Assembly: GCA_963677415.2 (NCBI GenBank)
Contig: CAXXFJ010000044.1
Coordinates: 150,893 to 214,892 of the forward strand
From: JAQUTK01 sp963677415
Lineage (GTDB): Bacteria > Bacteroidota > Bacteroidia > Bacteroidales > JAQUTK01
DNA: 64,000 nucleotides
Direction of reading: 5' to 3'
Part shown: piece by piece, positions 37,810 to 47,439 of the stretch
How positions within the stretch are numbered: position 1 is the first letter of the stretch
Layout of the letters: each line of letters begins with the position of its first letter
Made by a program: the position numbers and the translations under genes
Notes under the pieces: model-generated
Databases searched by the model: none
What the model was told of the DNA's origin: nothing
The model's input: the letters and a program-made list of their open reading frames with translations, nothing else

Positions 37810-37832
37810 CCTTCCCGCGATGAAAAAATCCC

Positions 37833-37841
37833 TATCTTTGC
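37833..37841 (+). promoter_or_regulatory. -7 box of mutS2
   Basis: TATCTTTGC matches the -7 consensus and lies 20 bases before the GTG start of mutS2, leaving a very short 5' leader. No clear -33 element is visible. Confidence 0.6.
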
Positions 37842-37861
37842 GGTCTAAATAACAGAAGATT

Positions 37862-40327
37862 GTGATATATCCGGCTCATTTCGAACAGAAGCTAGGCTTT
37901 GATAAGATCAGGGGATTTCTTAGAGAGAAGTGTCTGAGTACATTGGGAGAGGAGAAAGTGTATGAAATGGCTTTTTCTTCTTCTTTTGTGGAGATTAGCG
38001 AGTGGCTGCTCCAGACTGAAGAGTTTGTGCGTGTGCTGCGGGAAGAGGACTCTTTTCCTGCAAGTTATTTCTTTGATGTGCGTCCGGCTTTGAAGCGGAT
38101 CCGCGTGGAAGGTACGTATCTGACTGAAGACGAGATTTTCGACTTGCGTCGTTCGCTGGATACGATCCGTGCGATACTGGCGTTCCTGAACCGCAATGGG
38201 GAGGTGGCTTCCCTCTATCCTGCTTTACGCAGACTGGCCGGCGAGGTGATGGTCTTTCCTGAACTGATTGCTGCCATTGATGGAATACTCAATAAGTTTG
38301 GCAAAGTCAAGGATAATGCTTCTTCTGATCTGGCGCATATCCGTCGCGAATTGCTTACCACCTCTTCGGGTATCTCCCGCAATCTTTCATCGATATTGAA
38401 TAAAGCGCGAGCCGAGGGGTATGTAGAGAAGGATGTGGCACCTACTATGCGCGATGGCAGACTGGTGATACCGGTTTCGCCTGCATTCAAACGGAAAATA
38501 AAAGGTATCGTGCATGATGAGTCTGCCAGTGGAAAGACAGTTTTTATTGAACCGGCTGAAGTGGTGGAGGCAAATAACCGTATCCGCGAACTGGAGATTG
38601 AAGAGAAACGTGAGATTATCCGTATCCTGACTGCTTTTGCCAATACATTGCGTCCGTTTGTCGCGGATGTGGTTTATTCGTATCTATTTCTTGCCGAAGT
38701 TGATTTTATTCGTGCCAAAGCGCTCTTTGCTTTGGAGACAGAAGGTATCCGTCCGTCGTTGGAGGACAAACCAATGGTGGACTGGGGACGGGCGATGCAT
38801 CCTTTGCTTTTCTTGTCTCTGAAAAAACATAACAAACGTGTGGTGCCACTGGATATCCTGCTGAATGAGAAACAAAGGATACTGATCATATCCGGACCGA
38901 ATGCCGGTGGTAAGTCCGTTTGTCTGAAGACGGTCGGACTGCTGCAATATATGCTTCAGTGCGGGTTACTTGTCTCTATGCATGAGAGTTCGCATGCGGG
39001 CATCTTCGAACGGCTCTTTGTGGATATCGGCGATGAACAGTCGATCGAAAATGATTTGAGTACCTACAGTTCGCATCTGCAAAACATGAAGTTCTTCCTG
39101 AAAAATAGTCAGGAGAAGACTATCATATTGATTGATGAGTTTGGAACCGGTACCGAGCCGCAGATTGGTGGTGCCATAGCCGAAGCTGTATTGGAGAAGA
39201 TATATGTCAATAATTCGTATGGGGTGATCACCACCCACTATCGTAATCTGAAACATTTTGCTGAAGGGCATGAAGGGGTGGCCAATGGTGCCATGCTGTA
39301 CGATCGTCACGAGATGCGTCCACTGTTTCAACTGGATATTGGCAATCCGGGTAGTTCCTTTGCGATTGAGATAGCCCGTAAGATCGGTTTGCCGGATGAT
39401 GTCATCCAGTCTGCTACTGATATGGTAGGACAGGAATTTATCGATCTGGATAAATATTTGCAGGATATTGCCCGTGATAAACGCTATTGGGAAGGGAAAC
39501 GCCAGAATATCCGCCAGAAAGAGAAGAAGCTCGAGGAACTGACTTCCGGCTATGAGACTGAACTACAGGGGTTGGACAAGCAGAGAAAGACGATTATCAA
39601 AGAGGCCAAACAGGAAGCAGAGTCTTTGCTGAAAGAGGCGAATGCCCGAATAGAAAATACCATCCGTGAGATTAAAGAGGCAGGGGCCGAGAAAGAAAAG
39701 ACAAAGGATATCCGCCGCAAACTGGAGGAGTTCAAGAAGGATGCCCTCAGTGAACAACTTCGGGAGGAAGATGCCTTTGAACGGAAGATGCGGAAGATAG
39801 AGGAGAGGCAACAACGAAAGAAAGAGAAGAAACCGCTGCAGAATGAGTTTCAACCATTGGTGTATAAGGTCGGTGATGTGGTGCGACTGAAGGGGCAGAC
39901 TTCCTTGGGAGAGGTGCTGGAACTTTCAGGAAAGAACGTGCTGGTGGCCTTTGGTATGCTTAAATCTACGGTGCCTCTGGAGAAACTGGAAAAGGTGAGC
40001 AACCGCGCACTCAAGAAAGAGAGTCAGAAGGTTTCTTTTGTGGGAAATACTACGTCAGATATGGTGCATACTAAGAAACTGAATTTCAAACAGGAGATTG
40101 ATGTGCGTGGAATGCGTGGTGATGAGGCTCTGCAAGCTGTGACATATTATGTGGATGATGCAATTCAGGTAGGGGTAGCGCAGGTGCGCATCTTACATGG
40201 AACGGGCACAGGCATCCTGAAGCAGTTGATACGTGAATATCTGAAAGTGACTTCGGGAGTGAAGAGCTTCAGGGATGAGCATGTTCAGTTTGGCGGGGCA
40301 GGGGTGACGGTGGTCGAATTTGACTGA
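37862..40327 (+). CDS. mutS2: Endonuclease MutS2
   Basis: This 821-residue protein has the MutS core and clamp region, the Walker A motif GPNAGGKS (345-352), a Walker B region (IILIDEFGTGTEP), a long charged coiled coil (about 520-640) and a C-terminal Smr nuclease domain (about 745-821: EIDVRGMRGDEAL ... VRILHGTGTGILK). It lacks the N-terminal mismatch-recognition domain of MutS1. MutS2 proteins act on recombination intermediates or on collided ribosomes rather than in mismatch repair. The start is GTG at 37862; a normal N-terminus (MIYPAHFEQKLGFD) and the nearby promoter support it. Confidence 0.95.
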   Translation: MIYPAHFEQKLGFDKIRGFLREKCLSTLGEEKVYEMAFSSSFVEISEWLLQTEEFVRVLREEDSFPASYFFDVRPALKRIRVEGTYLTEDEIFDLRRSLDTIRAILAFLNRNGEVASLYPALRRLAGEVMVFPELIAAIDGILNKFGKVKDNASSDLAHIRRELLTTSSGISRNLSSILNKARAEGYVEKDVAPTMRDGRLVIPVSPAFKRKIKGIVHDESASGKTVFIEPAEVVEANNRIRELEIEEKREIIRILTAFANTLRPFVADVVYSYLFLAEVDFIRAKALFALETEGIRPSLEDKPMVDWGRAMHPLLFLSLKKHNKRVVPLDILLNEKQRILIISGPNAGGKSVCLKTVGLLQYMLQCGLLVSMHESSHAGIFERLFVDIGDEQSIENDLSTYSSHLQNMKFFLKNSQEKTIILIDEFGTGTEPQIGGAIAEAVLEKIYVNNSYGVITTHYRNLKHFAEGHEGVANGAMLYDRHEMRPLFQLDIGNPGSSFAIEIARKIGLPDDVIQSATDMVGQEFIDLDKYLQDIARDKRYWEGKRQNIRQKEKKLEELTSGYETELQGLDKQRKTIIKEAKQEAESLLKEANARIENTIREIKEAGAEKEKTKDIRRKLEEFKKDALSEQLREEDAFERKMRKIEERQQRKKEKKPLQNEFQPLVYKVGDVVRLKGQTSLGEVLELSGKNVLVAFGMLKSTVPLEKLEKVSNRALKKESQKVSFVGNTTSDMVHTKKLNFKQEIDVRGMRGDEALQAVTYYVDDAIQVGVAQVRILHGTGTGILKQLIREYLKVTSGVKSFRDEHVQFGGAGVTVVEFD

Positions 40328-40345
40328 CACAAAACTACAGAACAC

Positions 40346-40384
40346 AATAATGGCGGGATTTCCTAAGAAGATCCCGCCATTATT
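40346..40384. terminator. Bidirectional terminator between mutS2 and the winged-helix gene
   Basis: AATAATGGCGGGAT (40346-40359) pairs perfectly with ATCCCGCCATTATT (40371-40384) around an 11-base loop. T-rich sequence follows on the plus strand and the left flank is A-rich enough to serve the convergent minus-strand gene. Confidence 0.85.
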
Positions 40385-40388
40385 TGTT

Positions 40389-40589
40389 TTACTTAAGTGC
40401 GATCAAAAAATCGTTCGCTGTTTCGCTAATTACAATTTTGTCTTCGCGAAGCAACCATCCCAGACCCATAAAAAGGTCTTTGTCAGTTGTCTTTGTCACT
40501 TTCTTCAATGCTTTGGCTTCAAGAGCACCTGATTCGTTCAGTGCGGTCCAAATAGCTCCTGCTACAACTCCAGCTTTTTCTTTCAACAT
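40389..40589 (-). CDS. Small winged helix-turn-helix protein (DUF2582 type)
   Basis: This 66-residue protein (AGVVAGAIWTALNESGALEA, then KDLFMGLGWLLREDKIV) matches the short winged-helix family seen throughout Bacteroidetes. Such proteins are made of one winged helix and presumably bind nucleic acid, but their targets are not known. It has its own promoter upstream (-7 box at 40649-40656) and shares the terminator with mutS2 on the opposite strand. Confidence 0.85.
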   Translation of the reverse strand: MLKEKAGVVAGAIWTALNESGALEAKALKKVTKTTDKDLFMGLGWLLREDKIVISETANDFLIALK

Positions 40590-40648
40590 TTCTATGAAAT
40601 TTTAGTTAAGAATAAAGGCCCTCTGAATGGGGCTTTGTTAATTCGGTA

Positions 40649-40681
40649 CAAAGATAAGAATTAAATAGTAATAAATGCAAA
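40649..40681 (-). promoter_or_regulatory. Minus-strand promoter of the winged-helix gene
   Basis: On the minus strand, TTTG (40681-40678) and TATCTTTG (40656-40649) are 21 bases apart. The gene starts 60 bases downstream. An imperfect hairpin (40615-40637) lies in the untranslated leader. Confidence 0.6.
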
Positions 40682-40730
40682 GTCTATATGTTATATAACA
40701 TAATTGATCGCTTGTTTTTAGTTTAGAGCA

Positions 40731-41987
40731 TTATATCCCAATTAGTAGCATGATGTTAAGAATGGAAACAATGGCTGCAATAGAATACAGAATGAGTGTG
40801 GAGAGAGTTCCATTGACATATTTTCCCATGACTCGTTTGGAAGAGGTGAGACTTACCTGGAGGAAAACTGTAAACGGAAGCTGCATACTTAAGATCATTT
40901 GTGAGATAATTAACCCCTTAAATGGATTGCTGATAAAGAAAATGAGGATCAGCGCAATGCCCAGTGATAGAATGACACCTAAACGGGAGTGGTTATCATG
41001 TATGTGATATGGCTCATTGAATATGCCGGCAAAGATAGACCCCGCTGCCATGCCGCTGGTGATGGTCGAAGAGATACCGGCCATGAGCAGGGCAAGCGCA
41101 AAGACTTTAACTGCATTATCGCCCAAAAGTGGCTGTAATAATCTGCTCGCTTGTTGCAATTCTTCTACTTGGGTGCCGTACTTAAAGAAGGTAGCTGCTG
41201 CCAGAATAATCATAGCGGAATTGATAGCCCAACCCACCATCATGGAGAAAAATGTGTCGAAGAACTCGTACTTCAACAGATGACGTATGGACTTATCATC
41301 TTCTTTGTTGTATTCGTGGCTCTGGATTACCTCTGAATGCAGGAAGAGGTTATGGGGCATGACAACGGCTCCCAATACACTCATAATAATCAACATGCTA
41401 CCTTCCGGAAATGAGGGGGTAACCCACGCTTTAGCGGCGGATACCCATTCGATATCCACCAGAAAGAGTTCGTAGATAAAAGAGATTCCGATAACGGAAA
41501 CGAAGGCGATGATGGCTCGTTCAATCTTTTTGTAGGAGTTGGTAAACAACATGATGATCACGAAGAGTGTGACGATGGCTGAACCTATATTGATTGGAAT
41601 ATCAAAAAGCATCTGCAGCGCAATAGCACCTCCCAGTATTTCGGCAAGGGAGGTGGAGATAGATGCTAGTACAGCACTTCCCAATACCGGACGGGAGATC
41701 CATTTGGGCGTGTATTTTGTAGCAGCTTCAGAGAGACAGAGGCCGGTAACAATGCCAAGGTGGGCCACATTGTGTTGCAGGATGATGAGCATGATTGTGG
41801 ATAGTGTGACTACCCACAACAGTGTATAACCAAAGTCTGCTCCTGCTGCAAAGTTAGAGGCCCAGTTGCCCGGGTCAATAAATCCGACGGTGACCAATAG
41901 TCCGGGACCAATGTATTTGAAGAAATCAATACCACCGAGGTATTGTGTGTGATCTTTCCTGTATAGATCCTTGATGAAACGAAGCAT
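40731..41987 (-). CDS. mntH: NRAMP-family divalent metal (Mn/Fe) transporter
   Basis: This 418-residue protein has about eleven membrane helices and the two substrate-binding motifs of NRAMP transporters: DPGNW in the first helix (about 38-42) and VVMPHNLFLHS in the sixth (about 209-219). It couples uptake of manganese or iron to protons across the inner membrane. It stands alone with a -7 box on the minus strand close to the start. No known metal riboswitch was recognised in the short upstream region. Confidence 0.95.
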   Translation of the reverse strand: MLRFIKDLYRKDHTQYLGGIDFFKYIGPGLLVTVGFIDPGNWASNFAAGADFGYTLLWVVTLSTIMLIILQHNVAHLGIVTGLCLSEAATKYTPKWISRPVLGSAVLASISTSLAEILGGAIALQMLFDIPINIGSAIVTLFVIIMLFTNSYKKIERAIIAFVSVIGISFIYELFLVDIEWVSAAKAWVTPSFPEGSMLIIMSVLGAVVMPHNLFLHSEVIQSHEYNKEDDKSIRHLLKYEFFDTFFSMMVGWAINSAMIILAAATFFKYGTQVEELQQASRLLQPLLGDNAVKVFALALLMAGISSTITSGMAAGSIFAGIFNEPYHIHDNHSRLGVILSLGIALILIFFISNPFKGLIISQMILSMQLPFTVFLQVSLTSSKRVMGKYVNGTLSTLILYSIAAIVSILNIMLLIGI

Positions 41988-42009
41988 GCTTTTATCTTTT
42001 TATGTAGGA

Positions 42010-42017
42010 CAAAGATA
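42010..42017 (-). promoter_or_regulatory. -7 box of mntH
   Basis: On the minus strand this reads TATCTTTG, matching TAnnTTTG, 23 bases before the ATG of the transporter gene. No convincing -33 element is visible. Confidence 0.5.
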
Positions 42018-42108
42018 TGTAATTTCTTTTCTTTCCAGACCTTTAGCCTCGTTTTATTATGAAGATTGATGCTTAAGTGGATGGTGTGCGAACTTTTGCA
42101 ATCATTCT

Positions 42109-42139
42109 TTTGAACAGAGTTTTAAAATAGGTACATTTG
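42109..42139 (+). promoter_or_regulatory. Promoter of the DUF5063-exonuclease-RlmI operon
   Basis: TTTG (42109-42112), 19 bases, then TACATTTG (42132-42139): an excellent match to the Bacteroidetes housekeeping promoter. The first gene starts 26 bases later. Confidence 0.75.
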
Positions 42140-42164
42140 TAAAAATTTTGAGATTGTTGTTTAT

Positions 42165-42686
42165 ATGAAGAAGAACGAGGATGTAATTTATGATAAAAAC
42201 ACGATAGAGTTTGTTGCAGTAGCAGTCAGCTTTTGTGCATTATTGGAATCACAGGAGCCGGTTTCTAAAGAATTACTGGTGGATAGATGCCAAAAAATAT
42301 TGCCGTTACTCTATCTGAAAGCGATGATGCTACCCAAAGTGGAACCGCTCAGTGAGTATGAGCTGGAGAGTTTGGTGTCTGAGGAGGAATATGAATCGCT
42401 GAAACAAAGAATTGCTGGAATCTTGGGTGAGCAGGATGATTATCTGGAAGTGTTTCACCCGGATATGCCATACAGTGACACTCCCGTCCTGGCAACTTTG
42501 TCGGAAGACCTTGCTGATATCTATCAGGATATTAAAAACTTTGTTAGTATCTTTCGCCTTGAGAATCCGGAGACAATGAATGATGCGCTTTATTTGTGTA
42601 AAGAGAATTTTAAGGAGTTTTGGGGGCAACGCCTGACAAATGCAATGCGTGCACTTCATGCCATAATGAAAACGTTTGAATGGTAA
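42165..42686 (+). CDS. DUF5063 family protein
   Basis: This is a 173-residue, acidic, mostly helical cytoplasmic protein. The pattern NTIEFVAVAVSFCALLES ... ILPLLYLKAMMLPKVEP ... LSEDLADIYQDIKNFV is that of DUF5063, a Bacteroidetes family of unknown function. It is translationally coupled to the next gene: the exonuclease ATG overlaps its stop by 7 bases (ATGGTAA). Co-occurrence with a DEDD exonuclease and an rRNA methyltransferase suggests a role in RNA metabolism, but that is inference. Confidence 0.85.
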   Translation: MKKNEDVIYDKNTIEFVAVAVSFCALLESQEPVSKELLVDRCQKILPLLYLKAMMLPKVEPLSEYELESLVSEEEYESLKQRIAGILGEQDDYLEVFHPDMPYSDTPVLATLSEDLADIYQDIKNFVSIFRLENPETMNDALYLCKENFKEFWGQRLTNAMRALHAIMKTFEW

Positions 42687-43354
42687 AAACGAAATATAGG
42701 AATAGTATAACCAAAGAGGAACTCAATACTTTCCCGCTTTTAATGTTAGAAGGGAAGATTATTATTGTGGATTCTCCCGAAGCTGTCCCGGTGGCTGTTA
42801 ATACTTTGCAGCGTAGTAAAGTGATTGGTTTTGATACGGAGACACGTCCCAGCTTTAAGAAAGGCGTCATGTATGATGTCTCTTTGCTTCAGTTGGCATC
42901 AGAGGATGCTGTTTATCTTTTCCGTTTGAATAGGATAGGGTTTCATCCTGCGCTGATGGATCTGTTGGAGAATCCGTCGATCATTAAAGTAGGACTCTCT
43001 ATCAAAGATGATTTTCATGCGATCAACAAATGTTACGAGATTGCTCCGGCATCTTTTGTAGAATTACAGAGCTATGTGAAGCAGTTTGAGATTGAGGATA
43101 ACAGTTTGCAAAAGATTTATGCGATTGTATTTGGCAAGAAGATAACCAAAGCGCAACGCCTTACCAACTGGGAAGCAGAGGAACTGACAGATAGACAGGC
43201 GCATTATGCTGCATTGGATGCGGTCGCTTGTCTGGAGCTTTATCGTGAACTGGAGAAGAAACGGAAGCAAAAAGAGCGCTACGAAAGAGCTAAATTGCAA
43301 AAGAGCAAAGAGAAGAAGGAAGTGAAACAGCAAGATAAACAACAAGATAAATAG
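42680..43354 (+). CDS. 3'-5' exonuclease, RNase D-like DEDD family
   Basis: This 224-residue protein shows the DEDDy exonuclease motifs: GFDTETRP (ExoI), KVGLSIKDDF (ExoII) and HYAALDAVACLELY (ExoIII). It is short compared with RNase D and lacks HRDC domains; a lysine-rich tail (about 190-224) could bind nucleic acid. It probably trims RNA or DNA 3' ends in the cytoplasm. It overlaps the DUF5063 gene and lies 6 bases before the RlmI-like gene. Confidence 0.9.
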   Translation: MVKTKYRNSITKEELNTFPLLMLEGKIIIVDSPEAVPVAVNTLQRSKVIGFDTETRPSFKKGVMYDVSLLQLASEDAVYLFRLNRIGFHPALMDLLENPSIIKVGLSIKDDFHAINKCYEIAPASFVELQSYVKQFEIEDNSLQKIYAIVFGKKITKAQRLTNWEAEELTDRQAHYAALDAVACLELYRELEKKRKQKERYERAKLQKSKEKKEVKQQDKQQDK

Positions 43355-43360
43355 ATAAGT

Positions 43361-44545
43361 ATGTATATAAAGAAAGCCTTTCTCCGGAGTGGGAAGGATG
43401 AGTCTGCAAGACGTTATCATCCATGGATATTTTCCGGAGCAATTGGTCGTCTGGAGGGCAATCCAGAAGAGGGAGATCTTGTGGAGGTATATGATTGCCA
43501 GAAGAACTATCTTGGTGTAGGGCATTATCAAATAGGAAGTATTGCTATTCGTATCCTGACCTTTAAGGAAGAACCAATTGATAAGACTTTTTGGATAAAC
43601 CGTTTTAAGAGTGCGTATGAGCTACGTTGTGTGCTTGGATTGGCGCATAGTGCAACTACAAATACGTTTCGTTTAATACATGGAGAAGGGGATTGCCTCC
43701 CTGGTCTGATTGTGGATGTTTATGGTGATACAGCCGTTATGCAGGCGCATTCTGTAGGGATGCATCTGGTGCGCGCTGACCTCTCAGAAGCGATAATTGC
43801 TGTGATGGGTGATACAATAAAAAATGTCTATTACAAGTCTGAAGCGACTTTGCCTTTCAAGGCAGATCTGCAACAGGAGAATGCGTATCTCTGTGGAGGT
43901 CCTTCTGCTGATCTGGCATTGGAGAATGGTCTGAAGTTTCATGTGGACTGGCTGAGAGGACAGAAGACTGGTTTTTTTGTGGATCAGCGTGAGAATCGTG
44001 CTTTACTCGAGAAGTATTCCGCAGGACGCGCCGTACTCAATATGTTTTGTTATACCGGAGGATTTTCATTCTATGCGATGCGTGGTGGTGCCACACTGGT
44101 GCATTCTGTGGATAGTTCGTCAAAGGCGATAGATATGACAAAATTGAACGTGGAACTCAACTTTCCCGATGATAAACGTCACGAGGCTTATGCGGAAGAT
44201 GCTTTCAAGTATCTGGATGCGATGGGCGACCGTTATGACTTGATCATACTGGATCCTCCTGCTTTTGCTAAGCACCGTAATGTGCTTCGTAATGCCTTGC
44301 AGGGTTATCGCAAACTGAATGCCAAGGCTTTTGAGAAGATTCGTCCGGGAGGAATACTTTTTACGTTCTCCTGTTCGCAGGTAGTTACCAAAGAGGATTT
44401 TCGTTTAGCAGTGTTTAGTGCTGCTGCGCAGTCGGGACGTAATGTGCGTATTTTGCATCAACTTACGCAGCCTGCCGATCACCCAATTAATATTTACCAT
44501 CCGGAAAGTGAGTATCTGAAAGGATTGGTGCTATTTGTGGAGTAA
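43361..44545 (+). CDS. rlmI: RlmI-like SAM-dependent rRNA cytosine methyltransferase
   Basis: This 394-residue protein has an N-terminal PUA domain (about 1-75: HPWIFSGAI ... VYDCQKNYLGVG), a central EEHEE-type segment and a Rossmann methyltransferase domain with the SAM motif NMFCYTGGFSFYAM and the catalytic region LDPPAFAK and SCSQ. RlmI methylates C1962 of 23S rRNA in E. coli; the close relative RlmK/YccW family shares this layout, so the exact base is not proven. It is the last gene of the operon and is followed by an intrinsic terminator. Confidence 0.88.
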   Translation: MYIKKAFLRSGKDESARRYHPWIFSGAIGRLEGNPEEGDLVEVYDCQKNYLGVGHYQIGSIAIRILTFKEEPIDKTFWINRFKSAYELRCVLGLAHSATTNTFRLIHGEGDCLPGLIVDVYGDTAVMQAHSVGMHLVRADLSEAIIAVMGDTIKNVYYKSEATLPFKADLQQENAYLCGGPSADLALENGLKFHVDWLRGQKTGFFVDQRENRALLEKYSAGRAVLNMFCYTGGFSFYAMRGGATLVHSVDSSSKAIDMTKLNVELNFPDDKRHEAYAEDAFKYLDAMGDRYDLIILDPPAFAKHRNVLRNALQGYRKLNAKAFEKIRPGGILFTFSCSQVVTKEDFRLAVFSAAAQSGRNVRILHQLTQPADHPINIYHPESEYLKGLVLFVE

Positions 44546-44570
44546 TACTCTGCTTGTTTATAACAAAATA

Positions 44571-44595
44571 AGGCTTCCGTTTGGAGGCCTTTTTT
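44571..44595 (+). terminator. Intrinsic terminator after rlmI
   Basis: AGGCTTCC (44571-44578) pairs with GGAGGCCT (44583-44590, one G-U) around GTTT, followed by TTTTT. Confidence 0.85.
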
Positions 44596-44819
44596 GTTCT
44601 CGTGAATATTTTCTTGCCAATTTATTCTTCCTGTTGATAAATAGTGAGTCGCTTGAATTAGTGTATATTAAAAATAGTTATAATATCCAGTAGGTGAAGC
44701 CGGTAAGATTAAAATAGATTTAAGCGAGATGGATTGATTTATTATAAACGAAATAATATATAAATAAATTACTAAATTGCAAGCTATTATGTACAGGGTT
44801 CCTAATTAATTGAATACCT

Positions 44820-47312
44820 ATGAAAACTACTAAAGCATTGTTTTGTGTGGCATGCGTCTGTATGACTACCTTAGTTTCATTCGGGCAAGACTGGTCCATG
44901 AAGACTGCCAAATTAATGACGCCTTTTGCTACTACTATTGATACTTCAAATGTGTTGGGTGAATACCCTCGTCCACAGATGGTTCGTCAGAATTGGATGA
45001 ACCTGAATGGTATATGGCAATTTCAACCGGGCACTTCTGCCGCGGAAGGATTACCTGCTGGTACTCTTTCAAGTAAGATACTCGTTCCATTCCCTGTGGA
45101 GTCGGCTATCTCAGGAGTGATGCAGCATTATGAAAGACTCTGGTATCGACGTACCTTCACTGTTCCATCAGAGTGGACAGGTCAACGTATTCTTGTTCAC
45201 TTTGGAGCGGTGGATTATGAGTCTGAAGTATTTGTAAATGGCCAGACGCTTGGTATTCATAAGGGTGGATATGATCCATTTACGTATGATATTACTTCTT
45301 CCCTGACTGGCACTGGCTTGCAGGAGATGACAGTTCGGGTATATGACCCTACGAGTGATGGTGGACAGCCGCGTGGAAAACAAACGTTATCGCCGGGCGG
45401 GATTATGTACACTTGTACTTCAGGTATATGGCAGTCTGTATGGTTGGAGCCGGTGCCTCAAACATCTATTTCAAATATTAATATTGTTCCTGATATTGAC
45501 AAGTCGGTACTGAACCTTACTGTCTCTACTGAAGGGCAGGCTGCAAACCAAACCATTACCGCTGTTGTAAAAGACGGAGATGAGGTCGTGACTACTTTTC
45601 AGGGAACGGTGAACAGCAAGATGCAAATACCTGTTCCTGATGCCAAACTTTGGTCACCGGACTCGCCCTTTTTATACGACCTCTCCATAACCCTTAACAG
45701 TGACGGTGTCGGAGTTGATTCTTTGACCAGCTATTTTGGTATGCGAAAGATTTCTGTTGGCACTGTGGATGGATATAAGAAGTTGTTGCTCAACAATCAA
45801 TTTCTTTTTCAAATCGGGCCACTGGATCAAGGCTTCTGGCCTGATGGTCTTTATACGGCACCTACTGATTCTGCTCTACGCTATGACATTGAGAAGATGA
45901 AAGAATTAGGGTTCAATATGGTGCGCAAGCATATAAAGGTGGAACCTTACCGCTGGTATTATTGGGCAGATAAACTAGGTCTGATGGTTTGGCAGGATAT
46001 GCCTTCTCCTAATTCTTATATTGATAATCCTCCGGCAATAGATACCTTGGCATTCCATTCCGAACTTCGCAAAATGATAGAGACGCACTGGAATAGTCCG
46101 GCTATCATTATGTGGGTGCTCTTCAATGAGGGACAAGGACAACATAATACGGAAGGCTATGTCAGTGAAGTGAAAGCATTGGATCCTTCCAGAATTGTCA
46201 ACCAGGCAAGCGGATGGAGTTTATATGGTTCCGGAGATGTAATGGATATTCATAATTACCCTGCACCGGCATCGCCTTCGAGTAGTACTCAGACCTTGGC
46301 TTGCGGTGAATATGGAGGTATTGCTTATTCTGTGAACAAACATATTTGGGGTCCGGGTTTTGGATATACCAAAGTTTATACATCTAAGGCATTGTCCAAT
46401 CTTTACGATGTGTATGCGAATGATGTGACGCAATTTAAAACAAATAATGGTTTAAGTGCAGCCGTTTATACTCAGATTACGGATGTTGAGACGGAACTGA
46501 ATGGGCTGTTGACCTATGACAGGGTTGTTACCAAACCGGACGCAACAAAAACCTTTGAATCAAATAGGAAAATCATGAATGACAATATGTTTCTGACAAG
46601 TGTAATTCCTATAGCCCCTGAAAGTGCGACTTTATGGAAATACACTATTTCCACACCGGCTTCCGACTGGAATACGTCCTCATTCAATGATTCATACTGG
46701 CGAAGTGGGCAAGCAGGATTTGGCACAGCGAATACTCCTGGCACCACAGTGCACACAGTTTGGAACACTAGTGATATCTGGATACGCAAGCAATTCAATC
46801 TCGATAATATCCCTGCCTCCCTCATTGACAGTCTGTTTTTGATCTTATATCATGATGAGGCCTGTGAAGTATATATTAATGGAGTGCTGGCAACGTCCTT
46901 GAGCGGTTATATCACTAATTATTCTACACTTTCTTTGAGTACGGCTGCAAAAAGCGCATTTATTCCGAATGGGAGTAACCTGATTGCAATTCATTGTAAT
47001 CAGGTTACCGGAGGTCAATATATTGATGCTGGACTTTCATTGCGTACCTCTCAAAAGAATCCACTACTGAATGTTTCGGATATCACACAGAGTCGTTTTT
47101 CCATATTCTCAAGTCCCTCCCGGGATACCCTTTACATAAACGGATTGGACTCTGATGATGCATCTGCCACCATTTATGATGCAAAGGGAATATTGGTTAA
47201 TCGGAAAGCAGGAAGGTTCAGCTCTATCGATGTCTCTTCACTTTCAGAGGGAGTATATACGCTCCGGATCAACGATAAAAGTGAAGCATATAGTTTTAAG
47301 TTTGTTCGGTAA
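44820..47312 (+). CDS. GH2 family glycosidase with jelly-roll and type IX-like C-terminal domain
   Basis: This 830-residue protein has a signal peptide (ALFCVACVCMTTLVSFGQ). It contains a GH2 sugar-binding beta-sandwich (about 45-190: NWMNLNGIWQF ... FVNGQTLGIHKGGYDPF), an immunoglobulin-like domain and a TIM barrel (about 310-540) with acid/base glutamate in LFNEGQGQHN (about 435) and probable nucleophile in ACGEYGG (about 494). A second galactose-binding-like domain (about 590-750) and a C-terminal tail (about 755-830: RDTLYINGL ... IDVSSLSEGVYTLRI ... FKFVR) follow. The tail matches type IX secretion sorting domains. GH2 covers beta-galactosidase, beta-glucuronidase and beta-mannosidase; specificity is not resolved. 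About 220 bases upstream are AT-rich without other features. Confidence 0.9.
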   Translation: MKTTKALFCVACVCMTTLVSFGQDWSMKTAKLMTPFATTIDTSNVLGEYPRPQMVRQNWMNLNGIWQFQPGTSAAEGLPAGTLSSKILVPFPVESAISGVMQHYERLWYRRTFTVPSEWTGQRILVHFGAVDYESEVFVNGQTLGIHKGGYDPFTYDITSSLTGTGLQEMTVRVYDPTSDGGQPRGKQTLSPGGIMYTCTSGIWQSVWLEPVPQTSISNINIVPDIDKSVLNLTVSTEGQAANQTITAVVKDGDEVVTTFQGTVNSKMQIPVPDAKLWSPDSPFLYDLSITLNSDGVGVDSLTSYFGMRKISVGTVDGYKKLLLNNQFLFQIGPLDQGFWPDGLYTAPTDSALRYDIEKMKELGFNMVRKHIKVEPYRWYYWADKLGLMVWQDMPSPNSYIDNPPAIDTLAFHSELRKMIETHWNSPAIIMWVLFNEGQGQHNTEGYVSEVKALDPSRIVNQASGWSLYGSGDVMDIHNYPAPASPSSSTQTLACGEYGGIAYSVNKHIWGPGFGYTKVYTSKALSNLYDVYANDVTQFKTNNGLSAAVYTQITDVETELNGLLTYDRVVTKPDATKTFESNRKIMNDNMFLTSVIPIAPESATLWKYTISTPASDWNTSSFNDSYWRSGQAGFGTANTPGTTVHTVWNTSDIWIRKQFNLDNIPASLIDSLFLILYHDEACEVYINGVLATSLSGYITNYSTLSLSTAAKSAFIPNGSNLIAIHCNQVTGGQYIDAGLSLRTSQKNPLLNVSDITQSRFSIFSSPSRDTLYINGLDSDDASATIYDAKGILVNRKAGRFSSIDVSSLSEGVYTLRINDKSEAYSFKFVR

Positions 47313-47359
47313 AATTCCATGATTTGATTTGATCGGATGACTCTGATCTGTTTTTCTTG

Positions 47360-47395
47360 AGAGCACTCCTGTTTTGATGAAAACAGGAGTGCTCT
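47360..47395. terminator. Strong hairpin after the GH2 gene
   Basis: AGAGCACTCCTGTTTT (47360-47375) and AAAACAGGAGTGCTCT (47380-47395) form a perfect 16-base stem with a 4-base loop, about 50 bases after the stop codon. The tail is only weakly T-rich, but it is probably the GH2 terminator. Confidence 0.8.
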
Positions 47396-47439
47396 TGGTT
47401 AAATATTATTAATTCACCGAAAATAATTAGAGAAACATG

